Shown piece by piece: positions 44,538 to 56,042 of a stretch of 64,000 nucleotides of DNA. Source of the stretch: Megamerina dolium (lineage: Eukaryota > Arthropoda > Insecta > Diptera > Megamerinidae); the NCBI GenBank assembly GCA_963854835.1, contig OY978530.1, positions 12,040,609 through 12,104,608 of the forward strand, in the 5' to 3' direction. The stretch's first letter is position 1. The number at the start of each line of letters is the position of its first letter. The notes beneath the pieces were generated by a model that was given only the letters and a program-made list of their open reading frames with translations, ran no database searches and was not told the origin of the DNA. The translations under genes were made by a program, and so were the position numbers.

Positions 44538-45090
44538 CTTACTTACTTACTTATTTTTGTGGGCATTGCAACCGAAAATTGATTTAGGCCGAATCTAGTT
44601 TCTCGAGAGAGGGCTCGACTGCTCAATTGCTTACTTAGCCCATAGTAGCATATGTTAGCAAGATTGATTCTTTGAAATATCTCTAGGCTGGTGTTCTTAC
44701 TGGTGTTAATGTTGGTTCCAAGATAGATAAAGTCCTTCACTACTTCAAAACGCCGGGACTCTTTCTTTGTCTTGCCCTCGTTCACCGTAAAACCCATTCG
44801 ACGCAATTATCTTTCTAACTCTGAGAATGCTGCACTAACTCTTTGCGTGCCCATAACGATCATATCAATGTCATCTGCATTCGCTAACAGGATGACACTT
44901 TTGTTGAAGATAGTGCCATCATGTCGGACACACAGCAGCTCGTATTATTTTCTCCATGATAAGATTGAAGAATTTGCACGATAACAAATCACCTTGCCTG
45001 AACTTCATAATTTTCACTGCACAACGGGAGTTATGCGCTGTCATTCTGCAAAAGCGAATGATCTTCGCAGGTATAACGAATTCCTTCATC
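44538..45090 (-). mobile_element. RTE-type LINE fragment with internal deletions
   Basis: The 3' tail appears as TTACTTACTTACTTA at 44,538. Similarity to the 56 kb RTE covers the 3' end, jumps to the CTCTCGAGAGAGGGCTCGAC region, then runs through RT codons (MRRMGFTVNEGKTK, DFIYLGTNINTSKN) to about 58,015 of that copy. It is inserted within the gypsy pol remnant, and is old and broken. Confidence 0.87.
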
Positions 45091-45179
45091 AGGAATAGCT
45101 ACACAAATAAAGAATTTAAAAAATTAATCTTGGAACGTAAAAACATACTTATTTTCCGAAGAATTCTGACATAATTTTA

Positions 45180-45540
45180 ATTTGATTACGTATACCTTCT
45201 CATCTACCATATATTGCCTGAATCCTGAAATAAGTTTTCAGTGCATGTTGATGCCCTCCTAAGGGTGAGTCGTGGAGATTGCAATTTACCGTCATTATGT
45301 ACTTTTCATCGGTGAGTAGCTTCGCATTCTTGTTTTTTCTATTTTCTGCTTCCTTATCTAGATCTTGTTCGTCGACCGTATAGTCTTCAGCTTCTTCTGT
45401 ATTTTCGTCTTCAGAGTTTTTTCTTGTCAGAGGACGAGTCTTCAGAGTCTGGCTGTGGTATGCTGCTGAGTGCGTCCGCATTTAAATTCTTTTTACCTGT
45501 TTTATAAATTATCTCAAACAGTAGCCACGTTTCCTATTAC
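45180..45540 (-). pseudogene. Gypsy-type pol: RNase H end and integrase zinc domain
   Basis: In sense order: IIYKTGKKNLNADALS (end of RNase H, 45,460-45,520), an acidic linker (EDENTEEAEDYTVDEQDLD) and CNLHDSPLGGHQHALKTYFR, the start of the H2C2 integrase zinc domain. The same element continues at 43,869-44,520 beyond the RTE insertion. Strand and order agree, but frames are broken at about 45,445. Confidence 0.8.
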
Positions 45541-46029
45541 TGGATGGGAAAATTTAGTCAGTAATCTCTCTGATCTCCTGACTACCAACATCCACCAACT
45601 TCCACCATCTTATTATCTGACGTGGAGGCTGTCAACAATTTTTATAGACGCTTGACTGACACCTTCCAACTCGTCTGGTCTACTTTGAACAATATCTTGA
45701 AGATCTCGGTTTATTGGCCGCGCTTGGGCTCCCTAGTTTTCCTGAGTTTTCTTCCCGTCTCTTTGCATTTATAACAATCAGCAATCCTGTGTCCTGCATC
45801 TTGAAAAAGAAACATTTGGTCTCGGACTACAAGCTGCAGGTGTGGGAAGTAAAAGTTTGTAGAATAAATTAATAAAGTACGCTGAAAATTCGTGTTGGTA
45901 GTCTTTCAATATATATTCTTTTGTGAACCTATACCATCTACACCACCAACATAAACACCAATACTACTACCAATGGCTACCAATACGTATATATCAATAG
46001 CTATAGAACCATTTAGTGTCGTCCTGGAG
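45541..46029. other. Unclassified, possibly more LTR-element sequence
   Basis: Minus-strand readings give short patches (GHRIADCYKCKETGRK) that might belong to the same LTR element, but none is convincing. Confidence 0.35.
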
Positions 46030-46140
46030 TACTGGAGAGCTTGTAAGCTCTTGGAATTTCTAACTTGCGAAGTAAAGAGCTGGCTGGCGAAGCATGATAA
46101 ATTAAGTATAAATTGATTTTCGATTTTTAATTAATTTAAA
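46030..46140 (+). mobile_element. RTE-type LINE 3'-end fragment
   Basis: About 100 bp similar to 58,925-59,035 of the near-complete RTE copy: GGAGTACTGGAGAGCTTG, CTTGGAATTTCTAACTTGCG and GCTGGCGAAGCATG. It is strongly diverged and lacks the TAAG tail. Confidence 0.82.
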
Positions 46141-46553
46141 GTATATAATACTACCATTACTAAATATAAGATAAATAATTACATTTAAATCACTTAACTC
46201 AGCTACTTGTCGGGCGTTAAGTTTGCAGCACCTCTGACTGAGGAGCTTCGTCTCAACTGAGGGGGTGTTGATCCATGCCATTCATCTAAAGATCGACCAT
46301 CGTGGTAATTTTGCCTCTCTTACAAGAGAGTCCCTTTTCGACTGGAAATAGCTGATCTAGAGAAACAATCTCAAAAAAGTCGTAATCCCAGATGTTGCCG
46401 TACCATGTCTGTGGGACGAATGACAATACGTAGGTGTAGCTTTTAACGCTGGCCTAGCGATACCAAGCGTCCTCTGGTTAAAACCAGCCTTACCGTGACG
46501 CAGGGCGACTGTTGCGGCTCGACGATACTTCCCCTTCACTCTTGGGATCATAC
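46141..46553. other. Unclassified; may be LINE 5' UTR
   Basis: GC-richer than its surroundings and directly upstream of the old LOA-like ORF1. No motif is assigned. Confidence 0.4.
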
Positions 46554-47230
46554 ATGGATGAAATAAATACAAAATCGGCTCAGTGGTGCCTCAAATACTT
46601 CCTAGAAAGGGAGGGAGTTAAAGACACAATGTTCAGACAGCACGTTCGCAGAAACAAGCAAATATTAGATATGAATCTTTCGAAACGATTATGACAGCTG
46701 TGGACTGAAGTAAAAGTGAGCACAGCACAAATGTTTTGCAAACATGTAGCGTGCAGCACGGAGTTGGGATTTATACTCTCGGACTAACCAACAGCGATAT
46801 GGTCCACCGACAAATTAAAGGACATATAACACGTGATTTTAAATGCCATAAGAAGGGGGTAGACTGGCGAAGCAAAGCTGAATTTTAACAGCTGCACCTT
46901 CCGTCCGGGATATCTTGTGATCGCTTGCAGCAACGATGACAAAGCGAATTGGTCAAAGGCAACAGTGTCTAAACTAAAGCCGTGAAAAGACGAGATACTA
47001 AAGGTAGTGCAGGAGGCAGATATACGGCCTCCATATTTTCATTTGATACTTTCCAATGTAGGATATCACGGCCACCGAAGATATTCTAGATCTCATATAT
47101 GGACAAAATGATGGTCTAAAACCTAAAGATTGGCGATTGCTGAATAGAGTCCGTAAGGGACCTGCGTCGGAAATAAGGATCGTGACTGACCCGATTTTAT
47201 CCAACATCATCAAGGGTCATTAGCACATAC
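46554..47230 (+). pseudogene. LOA-like ORF1 remnant
   Basis: Starts MDEINTKSAQWCLKYFLERE. Further along, after several stops, it reads KAELNFNSCTFRPGYLVIAC, EDILDLIYGQNDGLKPKDWR and LLNRVRKGPASEIRIVTDPI. The last segments resemble the C-terminal globular domain of ORF1 in LOA LINEs (compare DDWSVIKIEEQQRNSQPVLL in copy 2). Relationship is by pattern and order, not by close identity. Not functional. Confidence 0.65.
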
Positions 47231-47639
47231 TAAGCTATGGCTCCAGTAGAATTCAAATGAGACCCAAGTCGATTAGAGTCGTCGAAGGAAGATGCAGCAC
47301 AAAATATTTAAAAATCTTCTGAAATGCATCATAGCTCAGAGGGAGTCAGTACTTCGACAACAGAAGAGAGCCGCAGTACTCGAAATACCCCCTGAAACAA
47401 GCGACAGCTGGCCACAGGCCCCTAAGTGATATCGAAAGACGGCAAAAAATGGCTGTTGGAAAGAGAAGGATTCACCGCATCGAGCCGATGAGAGAAATCA
47501 CGGCCATAATAGAGCGAAAAAGGCCACAGAAGATCAGCTGAAGATGCAGCCTTGCCACCAGTAGAATCAGTAGGAAGCAACCGCGGAAAGAAATGAAAAT
47601 TATTAGCTACTAGGCATCAAAAGCCTGGAAAAGGGACAG

Positions 47640-48600
47640 ATATTGACCCGACCCACGCGTAAGCTCTTAATGAAAAAGAGACATCTTAAGCGCCTTCAAA
47701 TAAATATCCATCACATCAGAGGTGCCTTGAATGTGTTGGCAAGGAGATTTAACACCGAAGTCTGGGATATAACGTTTATTCAAGAACACTGGGTGTATAA
47801 TGGAGTTATTACGGGGGTCCATAATACAAACAGTAGATTGATTTACACTCAACGCTGATTAGTAATAAACTAACAGTTATCCCTATTTCAAAGTTTACCA
47901 CCAAAGATCTTGTGGCGATTTGAGCAAATGTGCCGACAATGAAAGGGGACCATCAGGTAATCCTCGCCTTAGCGTATCTCCCTGGAGACGCAGACACAGC
48001 TACAATTAGAGAAGTCCTTGGGTTAACGGAGTACTGCCAACAAACACACCTACGCCGGATACTTTGCTGAGACGCTAATGCCCACCGCACAGCATGGGGA
48101 AGTACAAATATCCATTACTGTTGTGCGTGTTAAATTTTGGACAGTATTAGGAGAGATCAACTTGTTTTAGCCGGTTCCGCACGGCAGAACCCTTGTGACA
48201 TCACTTTTTCTGAGTTTTGGCACAGAGTTCTTTTAGAAGCTTTGCCATGGCAAATTGTTACTGCCCGAAGAATTGTCAATTGCGACAGGTGGGAACCGTT
48301 GGAAAGAAAAATTTTTTCGATATTAAATTATGCTTCAGCAGGGGATTGAACCCACGACCTACTCACTAACCACTGAGCTACGGCGATTTTTTTTTTTAAA
48401 TTTAGCAATGTTAAACCGTGGCAACGAACCAACATTTATTAAAACACTTAGAGGGGAAGTCCTCGACCTAACTCTCTCAAGTTATAATGTTTCGTCTGAA
48501 ATTACAAATTGACATGATTCACAAAAAACATATATGTGGGATCATATGCACATAAGGTTCAATGAAGGAGAGATTGTACCACAAACACAAATTTACAGAA
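47640..48600 (+). pseudogene. LOA-like endonuclease remnant, split by a SINE
   Basis: APE endonuclease: RLQINIHHIRGALNVLARRF, WDITFIQEHWVYNG (QEPW changed to QEHW), then, after a break, LALAYLPGDADTATI and DANAHRTAWGSTN. The SINE at 48,112-48,386 follows. After it LNRGNEPTFIKTLRGEVLDL and TLSSYNVSSEITN continue the domain up to the region of the SDH motif. Many stops, so inactive for a long time. Confidence 0.82.
48112..48386 (-). mobile_element. tRNA-derived SINE, copy 9 (3' truncated)
   Basis: Minus-strand copy from CATTACTGTTGTGCGTG (48,113) through GCCGGTTCCGCACGGCAG to the head CTGAGCTACGGCG at 48,386. The family end with AAGTGCCAC is missing. It interrupts the old LOA-like endonuclease. 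Confidence 0.9.
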
Positions 48601-48609
48601 ACCCAAGAA

Positions 48610-49300
48610 ATATAATATAAACTACGAAATCTTTCACTTTAACTTAGAACAAAGTGGTAACTGCTCAACGCGTCATATCTCGCTGAAATCAGCAGCGCTA
48701 TTCCAATTGCCTCTTTAGGTTAAGCTCTAAAAATAAATGTCCGTTATTTGTTGGAGTTTAGGAGAAAATACTATTCTGATTCACTAAACTCTTCGTATAA
48801 TTTTTCGTTGTTTTATCCGCCACTGCGGCCTTTTTTTATAGTGAGAAATGTCAAGTGGTTTTTATGTCAGTGTGTTCGAATATTAAGAAATTTAAGTTTA
48901 AAAACTCATTCGGGATCATTTTTGAATTTTTGGTTAAGAAATAAGTAAAAAAGTTAATATTTTGTGAAATCGAATATATATAAAATACTATGTACGTAAG
49001 AGATGTAATCAATAATATAGTGTGTGTGTGGGTGTTAGATACAATAGTTAGTAGAAAATAATATAAACATTGAAATGTTTGTAAAAAAAATACGTAATCA
49101 AAATAAAAGAATTAAAGGAATAAATTCAAAATAGCGTGGGATCATGAAATGTGTTTCAAGTAAATAACATCTCCTATTTTAAATACTTTCAAGCGAATAA
49201 ATGAACATTTTTAATACAAATCTTGAATTGTAATTTTAAATAAACGAATCATCAGAATTTGACAGTTTATCCGAAGTATAAAACCGTTTGTCGAAATAAG
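48610..49300. other. Unclassified AT-rich sequence inside the LINE remnant
   Basis: A 66-codon + frame (48,748-48,948) is Phe/Leu-rich and has no domain. The stretch separates two LINE parts and may be another decayed insertion. Confidence 0.4.
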
Positions 49301-49469
49301 AAAAGCGAAGCGAAAAGAAGAGAATTAAATCAATCAGAATCGTAATTAACTCCTAATTTCTCTAAAATTGATTAGGAGCATTTTCTATGAGATCATAAGC
49401 GAAAGAATCATTTGGAATAGGGCTGTAGAGCTTGAAGAAGAAGCCACTAAAAATAACTAAAGCCTTTCA

Positions 49470-50410
49470 CGTCCTCAAAGATTGATAAATCCACGTAGGG
49501 ATATTCCCTAGTGGAATAAGGTGCTTACTGACCTAAGACGTAAGGCTTGAAAATTACTTAAGAGAGCGAAGGCAACGGATGATTGGGCTTTCTACAGGGC
49601 TGCTATAACTGAATACAATAAAGAAATAAGAGCGAAATCTGGGAAGATCATTGTGACAAGATTTCTAGTCTTCCCCATGAATTCGTCTAAAAAAAGCCCT
49701 AACTAAAGATCATTCAAACGGCATTTGTGCCCTTAAGAAGCCGAATTGAAGCTATATAAAAGATCCGGATGAAACCAGTCAACTTTTACTAGATACTCAT
49801 TTCCCGGGTTGATCAGTGACGGTATCAGAGGTATCCGCCAGCATTGAAGACAGAAACTATCAAAAAAACTTTTCCATGATAAGCGGGTTCAATGAGCTGT
49901 ATCCACCTTTAGACCATAAAAATCTCCAGGGCCTGACGAGACATACCCTTGCTTACTTCAGCAAAGAGTAACATATTGTGTCCCTACATTAACTAGACTA
50001 TACAAAGCTGGTATATTGTTAGGACAAGGTCCTAAAAGGGGCAGAGACAAATTTTGTATTCATCCAAAAGTAAGGAAGAAACCCGAGCAATTAGTATATC
50101 ATATAGACGAATTAGCCTCAGTTCATTTTCCTTTAAAACAATTGTAAAACTACTATATCTACATAAGTGCATAAAGTTACAGATGAACTTCTTCATGAGC
50201 TAAATAATCTAGGTTTTTACACTCAGGGCTACGCAGGCGACCTGGTGGTGTATATAGTAGGTTTGCATGAGCAGACCATTTAGTAGTTAGCGTTTTATCG
50301 GGAAATTCACCTAGATATTTCGCTTTGTTGGGAAATTGAAGTTTGGTATCATCTAAAATGTAATATGCCTTGAACATGGCACAAGTGCAGTTTTCCCAGC
50401 ATCCTTTCCA
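49470..50410 (+). pseudogene. LOA-like linker/RT remnant with strand switch
   Basis: AKATDDWAFYRAAITEYNKE (49,566-49,630) is the linker before RT, followed by RT patches with many stops. ELLHELNNLGFYTQGYAGDL (50,178-50,240) is the RT active-site block with YADD changed to YAGD. From 50,377 down to about 50,265 the minus strand encodes TKLQFPNKAKYLGEFPDKTL, the block that should come about 70 residues later on the same strand. The downstream part is therefore inverted. Confidence 0.75.
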
Positions 50411-51123
50411 TGCACCAATTGCTAATTAATAACGGGCTTGCTGTATACGGTGTATATGCACATGTACAAACATGCCTCACAGTCAGACACATACTGAAAA
50501 TGTTATTGTTTTCGTGTTATTACGTGCTCGCATCTACATGGGAGACACATTCAATACAATGTTGCCAAAACTTCAAAAAATCTAGACCAGCCAAATAAAA
50601 ACTCTAAATAAGCTAAATGGTTCAAAAAAAAAAGGGTAAAGGACAGCCTTTTCAATATTTCATAAACAGTTTATATTTTATTTTTAACATGTATGCATTT
50701 TAGTTCAACAATCGAAGCATACATTAGGAACAAATATATGAGAAAATACTTTCATAAAACTATTCATTAATATATGTATATTATTACAAACATTAAATCA
50801 AGCGCTTTCGATTTAACAACTAAATAACGTGTGAATTTAGAAGAGGAAAACTATTTCAACATTCTACAAAGATAGCCTATTGCCGAAAAATTCAAAATTA
50901 TATTATTCCACAGTGGACTATGTCTATTACTACTGTTTAAATATATATCCTTGTAAGCTGGGCTGCATAAAAAGTACTGTAGCCGTTAGGAATGCGCAAT
51001 AAGGTCAAAATTTTGATTGCGATTTGCAATCTCGAATCTTTTGTCAATAAGCCAATATACTCCAACTTTTTATTTGCATATCCTGTAACAGATACAAATA
51101 TTCCGCGCAACACAGCTGACTAT
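50411..51123. other. Unclassified AT-rich sequence
   Basis: No recognised element or frame. Includes an A-run near 50,624. Confidence 0.5.
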
Positions 51124-51520
51124 TGTAGTAGCGCTTGTGGCAGGATTATATAGGTATTTATTCTGAAACCTAACTGTTTGTAGTGATTACCCTACATTCA
51201 ACATTTTATTGTATTTAAACATTTAACTTATTTTAACAATCGATGGTGTCGCCATCAAGTGGCCATTGCAGAACAAAATTAAACCAAATTTCCAACTTTT
51301 TGATTAGAAAATTAATGTTAGATTCTGTATTTTCTGCAAGTCATGTTATAAAATGAGGTATCTTAGTTGCAAAGTGCAGAACGTCTAATCATTTTCCTGA
51401 CCAGACTATAAGTGGTATAGTCGCGGTAGCGCATAAAAGTGAAAAGAAAATAAAAATTAAAACCATTTCAAGTCACCCTAATATCACTCATATTATACAT
51501 TCTGAAGTATTTCCAGAACA
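51124..51520 (+). repeat. LTR (5' or solo)
   Basis: 397 bp, TGTAGTAGCGCTTGTGGCAG to TTTCCAGAACA. Alignable along its length with 60,833-61,229. Preceded by ACTAT and followed by a leader-like region. Confidence 0.85.
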
Positions 51521-51828
51521 TAAGTGGATATTTGGTTTAATACTGAAAATTTTAAATAATTCAATTTAATTTTCATTAGGTTCGTTTTTAAATTGGATAT
51601 TACATTATACAATAAGTCTGTTCCAATAGTAGCTCAGTGACATAGCTGTTTACTCTTTTTTTTTCTTTTACTTATAAGGCCTCATTAGTGGAGAAGTAAC
51701 ACAGTGAGAATAGTGAATTGTTTGGTACAGTCGTATAGGCGTTTAGTTAAAATTTGTGTTTTTTTTATTATAAGTTATATACCTAGAAATAGTGTAAATA
51801 AATTAATCAGTCATTACAGTTCGAAAAA

Positions 51829-51876
51829 ATGGAGAATCCTAATGATACGAATATAAAAAAAAAAAACAATATATAA
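51829..51876 (+). pseudogene. LTR-element gag start, truncated
   Basis: ATG at 51,829 about 310 bp after the LTR opens MENPNDTNIKKKNNI and then stops after an A-run. Its position after the leader fits the start of gag. Only 15 codons remain before the stop, and no gag core follows until about 60 kb. A chance frame cannot be excluded. Confidence 0.4.
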
Positions 51877-52080
51877 TATGTAAGGATAAAGTAAAAAGTA
51901 AGAAATATATAGTGGTAATATCTATAATACTGTATAATATCTAAGATACGTAAATTTTCTACAATATTTCTTATTCAATTGTAAATGCAAAATGTTGAAA
52001 TCGTGATGAAATTCAAAAATTCAGAAAAATCAAAAAAAAAAAATATATATATATACATAAAAAAAAAAAAAAATTAAATA

Positions 52081-52119
52081 TGTGGCCACATAAAGCCCCA
52101 AAGGGCTCATTGGCCGAGC
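52081..52119 (-). mobile_element. tRNA-derived SINE 3'-end fragment, copy 10
   Basis: TGTGGCCACATAAAGCCCCA then AAGGGCTCATTGGCCGAGC is the family 3' end in minus orientation, cut after 39 bp by TA-rich sequence. Confidence 0.85.
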
Positions 52120-52400
52120 ATATATACATATATATGCATATATTGCCCGTATGTTTAAAGTCCTAGCAACGTTATATAGAAATCTATGGTGAAAACATGT
52201 TGATAACCATTTTACCAACAAGTGTAAAAATAGGTAAACACATTGAAAGATCTTTCAACGTGGGAACAACGTTTTGTAACAGGTGAGTGAGAGAAACGTA
52301 TATACTTTTTATTATTATATATAATAAAAAGTATATAGGCTGAAAAAGAAAAGTTACCGAATGATTGTGACTTGTGCATGATTATATATATGATTGTGCA

Positions 52401-52527
<127 letters not shown>

Positions 52528-55015
52528 CAGTAAAATCTTTTTTTACACGATTTTGAAATAACACGGATCGTCAAGGAGAAAATTTTAATTTTTTTACACG
52601 CTTTTTTTGGTTTAGCACGAATTCCAAAAAAAATTTAATACGAATTCCAAAAAATATATATAATTTTTTCATGATTTTTTACAGTGTCTCACAAGATAAC
52701 ATCCTTATGGCAACTCTACTACACAGCATGTTTACTTTAGTGAAATACCCTTTTTATTTAACATATCAGTTTATTTATGACGCAATACATACATATAATT
52801 TCAAAGTGCTTAAAGTTTATGTTTAAGTTTATATTTTTTATAAATTGGTAACAGCTTTAAATTATATAATCGGAATCGTTAATAACTTTTCGAAAGGTAA
52901 CATAGTGTTAGGTTGTTATTGCAAAAACCAATTTTATTTAATTTCGTTTTTACAGTTCCTAAACAAACAATGTCTAAACAACAGCATTTTCTAAAGAGAA
53001 AAACAATTTCATTAGAAACAAAAATAAAAATCCTAGACTGTCTAAGAAGTGGCGAAGGTTCAACATCTGTTGGCAAAGCTTTTGATTTAAACGAAACGAC
53101 AATAAGAACAATTAAAAACAATGAGAGTTCCATTCGACAATCAGTGATTTCTGGGTCAGCGCTTAGTTCAAAAACAACTTCTTATAGTCGAAATCCTACT
53201 TTGGAGAAAACTGAAAAACATATGGTATTATGGATTGAAGATTTACAGGAAAAAAAAATTCCTATTGATGGGAAAATTATTAAAGAGAAAGCACTTAGAA
53301 TATACAACCGTTTTCAGGAGTTTGAACCATCAGCATCTAATAAAATTGCTTTCAATGCCAGTCATGGATGGCTGACAGGTTTTTTGAAGAGACACGCTTT
53401 TCACAACGTAAAAATTCAAGGCGAATTGGCATCAGCAGACGGAAATGCTGCAAAAAACTATCCGGATGAACTAGCAAAAATAATTCAAGAGGGCGGATAT
53501 AATCCAGATCAAATATTTAATGCCGACGAAACAGCATTGTTTTGGAAGAAAATGCCAAAAAGAACATTTATAGCAAAATCTCAAAAAACAGCTGGTGGCT
53601 TTAAAGCAGCCAAAGATCGGGTGACCTTCTTGCTTTGCAGTAATGCATCTGGCGATAAAATGTTGAAGCCACTCTTAATCAACAAGTCTCTTATGCCAAG
53701 AGCTTTAAAAGGTAAAGACATTAAGCAACTTCCAGTTCATTTTATGGCGAATAAAAAGGCATGGATGACGGCTGACTTGTTTACAGATTGGTTTAATAAC
53801 TGTTTTGTTCCTGAAGTCCAGAAATATTGACAAAAAAAGGTCTAGAATTCAAAATACTTTTGATTGTTGATAATGCACCGATCCACCCAGTGCTGGTAAA
53901 TCCGAACATTCAATTGCTGTTTTTGCCACCTAATACCACTTCTCTGATTCAGCCACTAGATCAGGGTATTATAGCAGCATTTAAAATGTATTACATCAAG
54001 CAGACGTTGAGATATATTTTAGATACAGTGGAAGAAAAAAATTTGAATGTTATGGAAGCTTGGAAAAAGTTTAATATTTTGGATTGCATTACACATGTTT
54101 CTTTTGCCATCCAACAGTTGCGGCAATCAACCTTAAATGCTTGTTGGAAAAAAATTTTACCAGCTTGCGTTCAAAGTGGAGCTTCAGTGGTGCAAAGATC
54201 AGAAATTTGTTCTGAGATTATAAGTCTATCAAATAATATAGATGGCGATGGGTTTGACAACATGCAACCGGCTGACATCGATGAATTAATGCAAGAAGGT
54301 CCTATTGATGATGACGACTTAATTGAAATTATGACAATCAATGAGAACAAAGATGTCGATATCGACGAACACGAAGACGAAGGTCAGGTTTTAACGCAAA
54401 ATTAATTCGTGAGGGCTTGAAATTCGCTACAAGTATGGAACAACATCTTCTTGCTCCTGATCCTGACATGGAGCGCGTGTTAAAATTCCAACGTAAACTG
54501 AAATCTTGTGTTGCTGGATATCAAGAATTATGTAAACAACTGGAGAAACCAAAAAAACAACTGCTTTTAACTGACTTCATAACAACAAAAAAACCTATAG
54601 ACGTCGCTAATAATGAAGATAATTCTGCATTAGAACAAAACCAAACAGTTGCGTTAGACGACGACAGTGATTTCAATCCAGTCCATAATAAACGTCCACC
54701 AGCGATGAGTAGCTGAACTTTTGTTTCCTAATTTTTTTTATGTATATTTTTTTTATACGTATGGATTGAATTTAAACTGTAGAATTTATTTTCTTGTAAT
54801 AAATATGAATGGTTTTGTTTTATTAATGGAGTTTGCTATCACTTTTTTTGCACGGTTTTTTTAAGTAAATATTTGAATTTTTTTATTTTACACGATTTTT
54901 TAGGGTTGTGGAACATATTTCCAAATTTACATATGAAACGTGTATTTTTTTACACGATTTTGATTTACACGAATTTCTTAGGAACGTATCTACCGTGCAA
55001 AAAAAGATTTTACTG
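52528..55015 (+). mobile_element. Tigger/pogo-type DNA transposon
   Basis: 2,488 bp between TA at 52,526-52,527 and 55,016-55,017. Inverted repeats start CAGTAAAATCTTTTTTT and continue with a G/A difference and CACG. Subterminal copies of TTTACACGATTTT occur at both ends. It splits repeat unit A, whose other copy lacks it, so the empty site is visible. Confidence 0.95.
52970..54716 (+). pseudogene. Tigger-type transposase, two frameshifts
   Basis: The start is ATG 52,970 (MSKQQHFLKRKTISLETKIK); the longer frame upstream uses no ATG. Domains: CENP-B-type N-terminal helix-turn-helix, HTH_Tnp_Tc5 region (SNKIAFNASHGWLTGFLKRH), and DDE_1 core with NADETALFWKK (D codon 53,525-53,527), LLIVDNAPIHP (53,869-53,871) and LIQPLDQGIIAAFK (53,959-53,961). 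The last two Asp are 29 residues apart. An acidic C-terminus follows. Single-base losses at about 53,828 and 54,405 break the frame into three parts. Without them it would be about 580 residues. Similar to jerky/tigger-derived genes, but the inverted repeats show a transposon. Confidence 0.94.
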
Positions 55016-55191
55016 TATTTGGTAAATAGTTCAGTCAGTGAAACCGCGATATTTCAGATTTCAATTTTTGCTTTATTTTAAATGTTTTTGCATGAATAAT
55101 TTTTCATTGTTCGATTGTTTTCTTACGTATACTAAAATTGATTAGCTTAGTATCCAAATGTGTATTCTCATATATATTTTTACTATGAAGT

Positions 55192-55642
55192 GCTAAATAT
55201 ATAAAATAACTATTGTCACTTGGTAGATGAAGAAACTTGTCGGGATTTTTTTTTAATTCGTATAAATGTGAAAATAAATACAAAAAAATCATGGTTGGGT
55301 GGGCAATAGCAACGCAAGTACATCTATGCGTCGCCTCATATACTTTTATGCAATTTCATGTTGACTGATCGGTTGCAAGATCATTTTTCTACGTTCTCTT
55401 CTCCGTCTTGTTTTCTTTTATTTCCGTTTCCTTCTATTATTTTTTTTTTATTTGCACGTAAATTTTCTTAATTAATCTGTGGTGTAAAACTATGAAAGGA
55501 AGGTAAGGATGCAAGAACCACCTCGATTGTCGACGAGCCAGGCCGAAATTTAATACGTGCACCCGCACCTTAGCTTCCTGAGCGGAATATTGCGTATACA
55601 ACATCAACATCACCATATGTTACATGCTACAGTAATAAGAAA
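55192..55642. other. Flank, possible LTR 3' part
   Basis: T-rich, then GC-richer sequence leading into a primer-site-like motif at 55,643. If that motif is real, the preceding bases may belong to a 5' LTR, but no partner is seen. Confidence 0.35.
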
Positions 55643-55660
55643 TGGCGCCCAACGTGTGGC
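55643..55660 (+). promoter_or_regulatory. Possible tRNA-Lys primer-binding site
   Basis: TGGCGCCCAACGTGTGGC resembles the tRNA-Lys primer-binding site of many retroelements (TGGCGCCCAACGTGGGGC type). No LTR or gag has been identified around it. Confidence 0.45.
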
Positions 55661-55702
55661 CAGACTTATCTGGTTTGGTGCATTCAAACCAGATAAGTCT
55701 GG
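55660..55702. repeat. Perfect 18-bp inverted repeat
   Basis: CCAGACTTATCTGGTTTG (55,660-55,677) and its exact reverse complement (55,685-55,702) flank a 7-nt loop. It overlaps the end of the primer-site-like motif. Confidence 0.9.
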
Positions 55703-56042
55703 TCTGGTGGTGTTTTCGCAAGGTAACGTGTCTAACTGCCTCAACCGGGTGGGGCTAGCGCAATCCTTGTTGAACTCATCGCAAGTCAACTCACTGGCTG
55801 TCATGTAGTTTGATCTGAGCGCTATGTGATGATACCTTTATTTGTTAATGAGGGGTAGTCATATAGCTTGCTCTGCTTACTATGTGACGGCGCTTTCATT
55901 ATTATTAATGGGGGCCCTCCATGTGGCGACCACCGGGCAACGTCTTCCTAGCACCCACTGGGAGGCGGAGTGAGTGGCGAAAATCTCCTCGTTTAGAGGT
56001 TGTGCGTTGGGTTTGGAACCCGCCACATAAAAAACCCCCCCA
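55703..56042 (+). other. Probable RTE 5' UTR
   Basis: GC-richer non-coding sequence leading to the RTE ORF, ending in AAAAAACCCCCCC just before the ATG. The 5' boundary of the LINE is not defined by a duplication. Confidence 0.45.

Larger units (their letters stand above)
46554..50410 (+). mobile_element. Old LOA-like LINE remnant with inversion
   Basis: Plus-strand pieces in LINE order: ORF1-like (46,554-47,230), endonuclease (47,640-48,600, split by a SINE), linker and RT start (49,470-49,960), RT YAGD block (50,170-50,262), then an RT segment on the opposite strand (50,262-50,410). Stops are frequent. About 700 bp (48,610-49,300) between endonuclease and linker are not recognised. Confidence 0.75.

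Noticed and set aside
52913..52969. Extended N-terminus of the Tigger transposase
   Set aside because: It begins at TTG, not ATG, and has no conserved residues. The ATG at 52,970 in an AAACAAACA context fits better.
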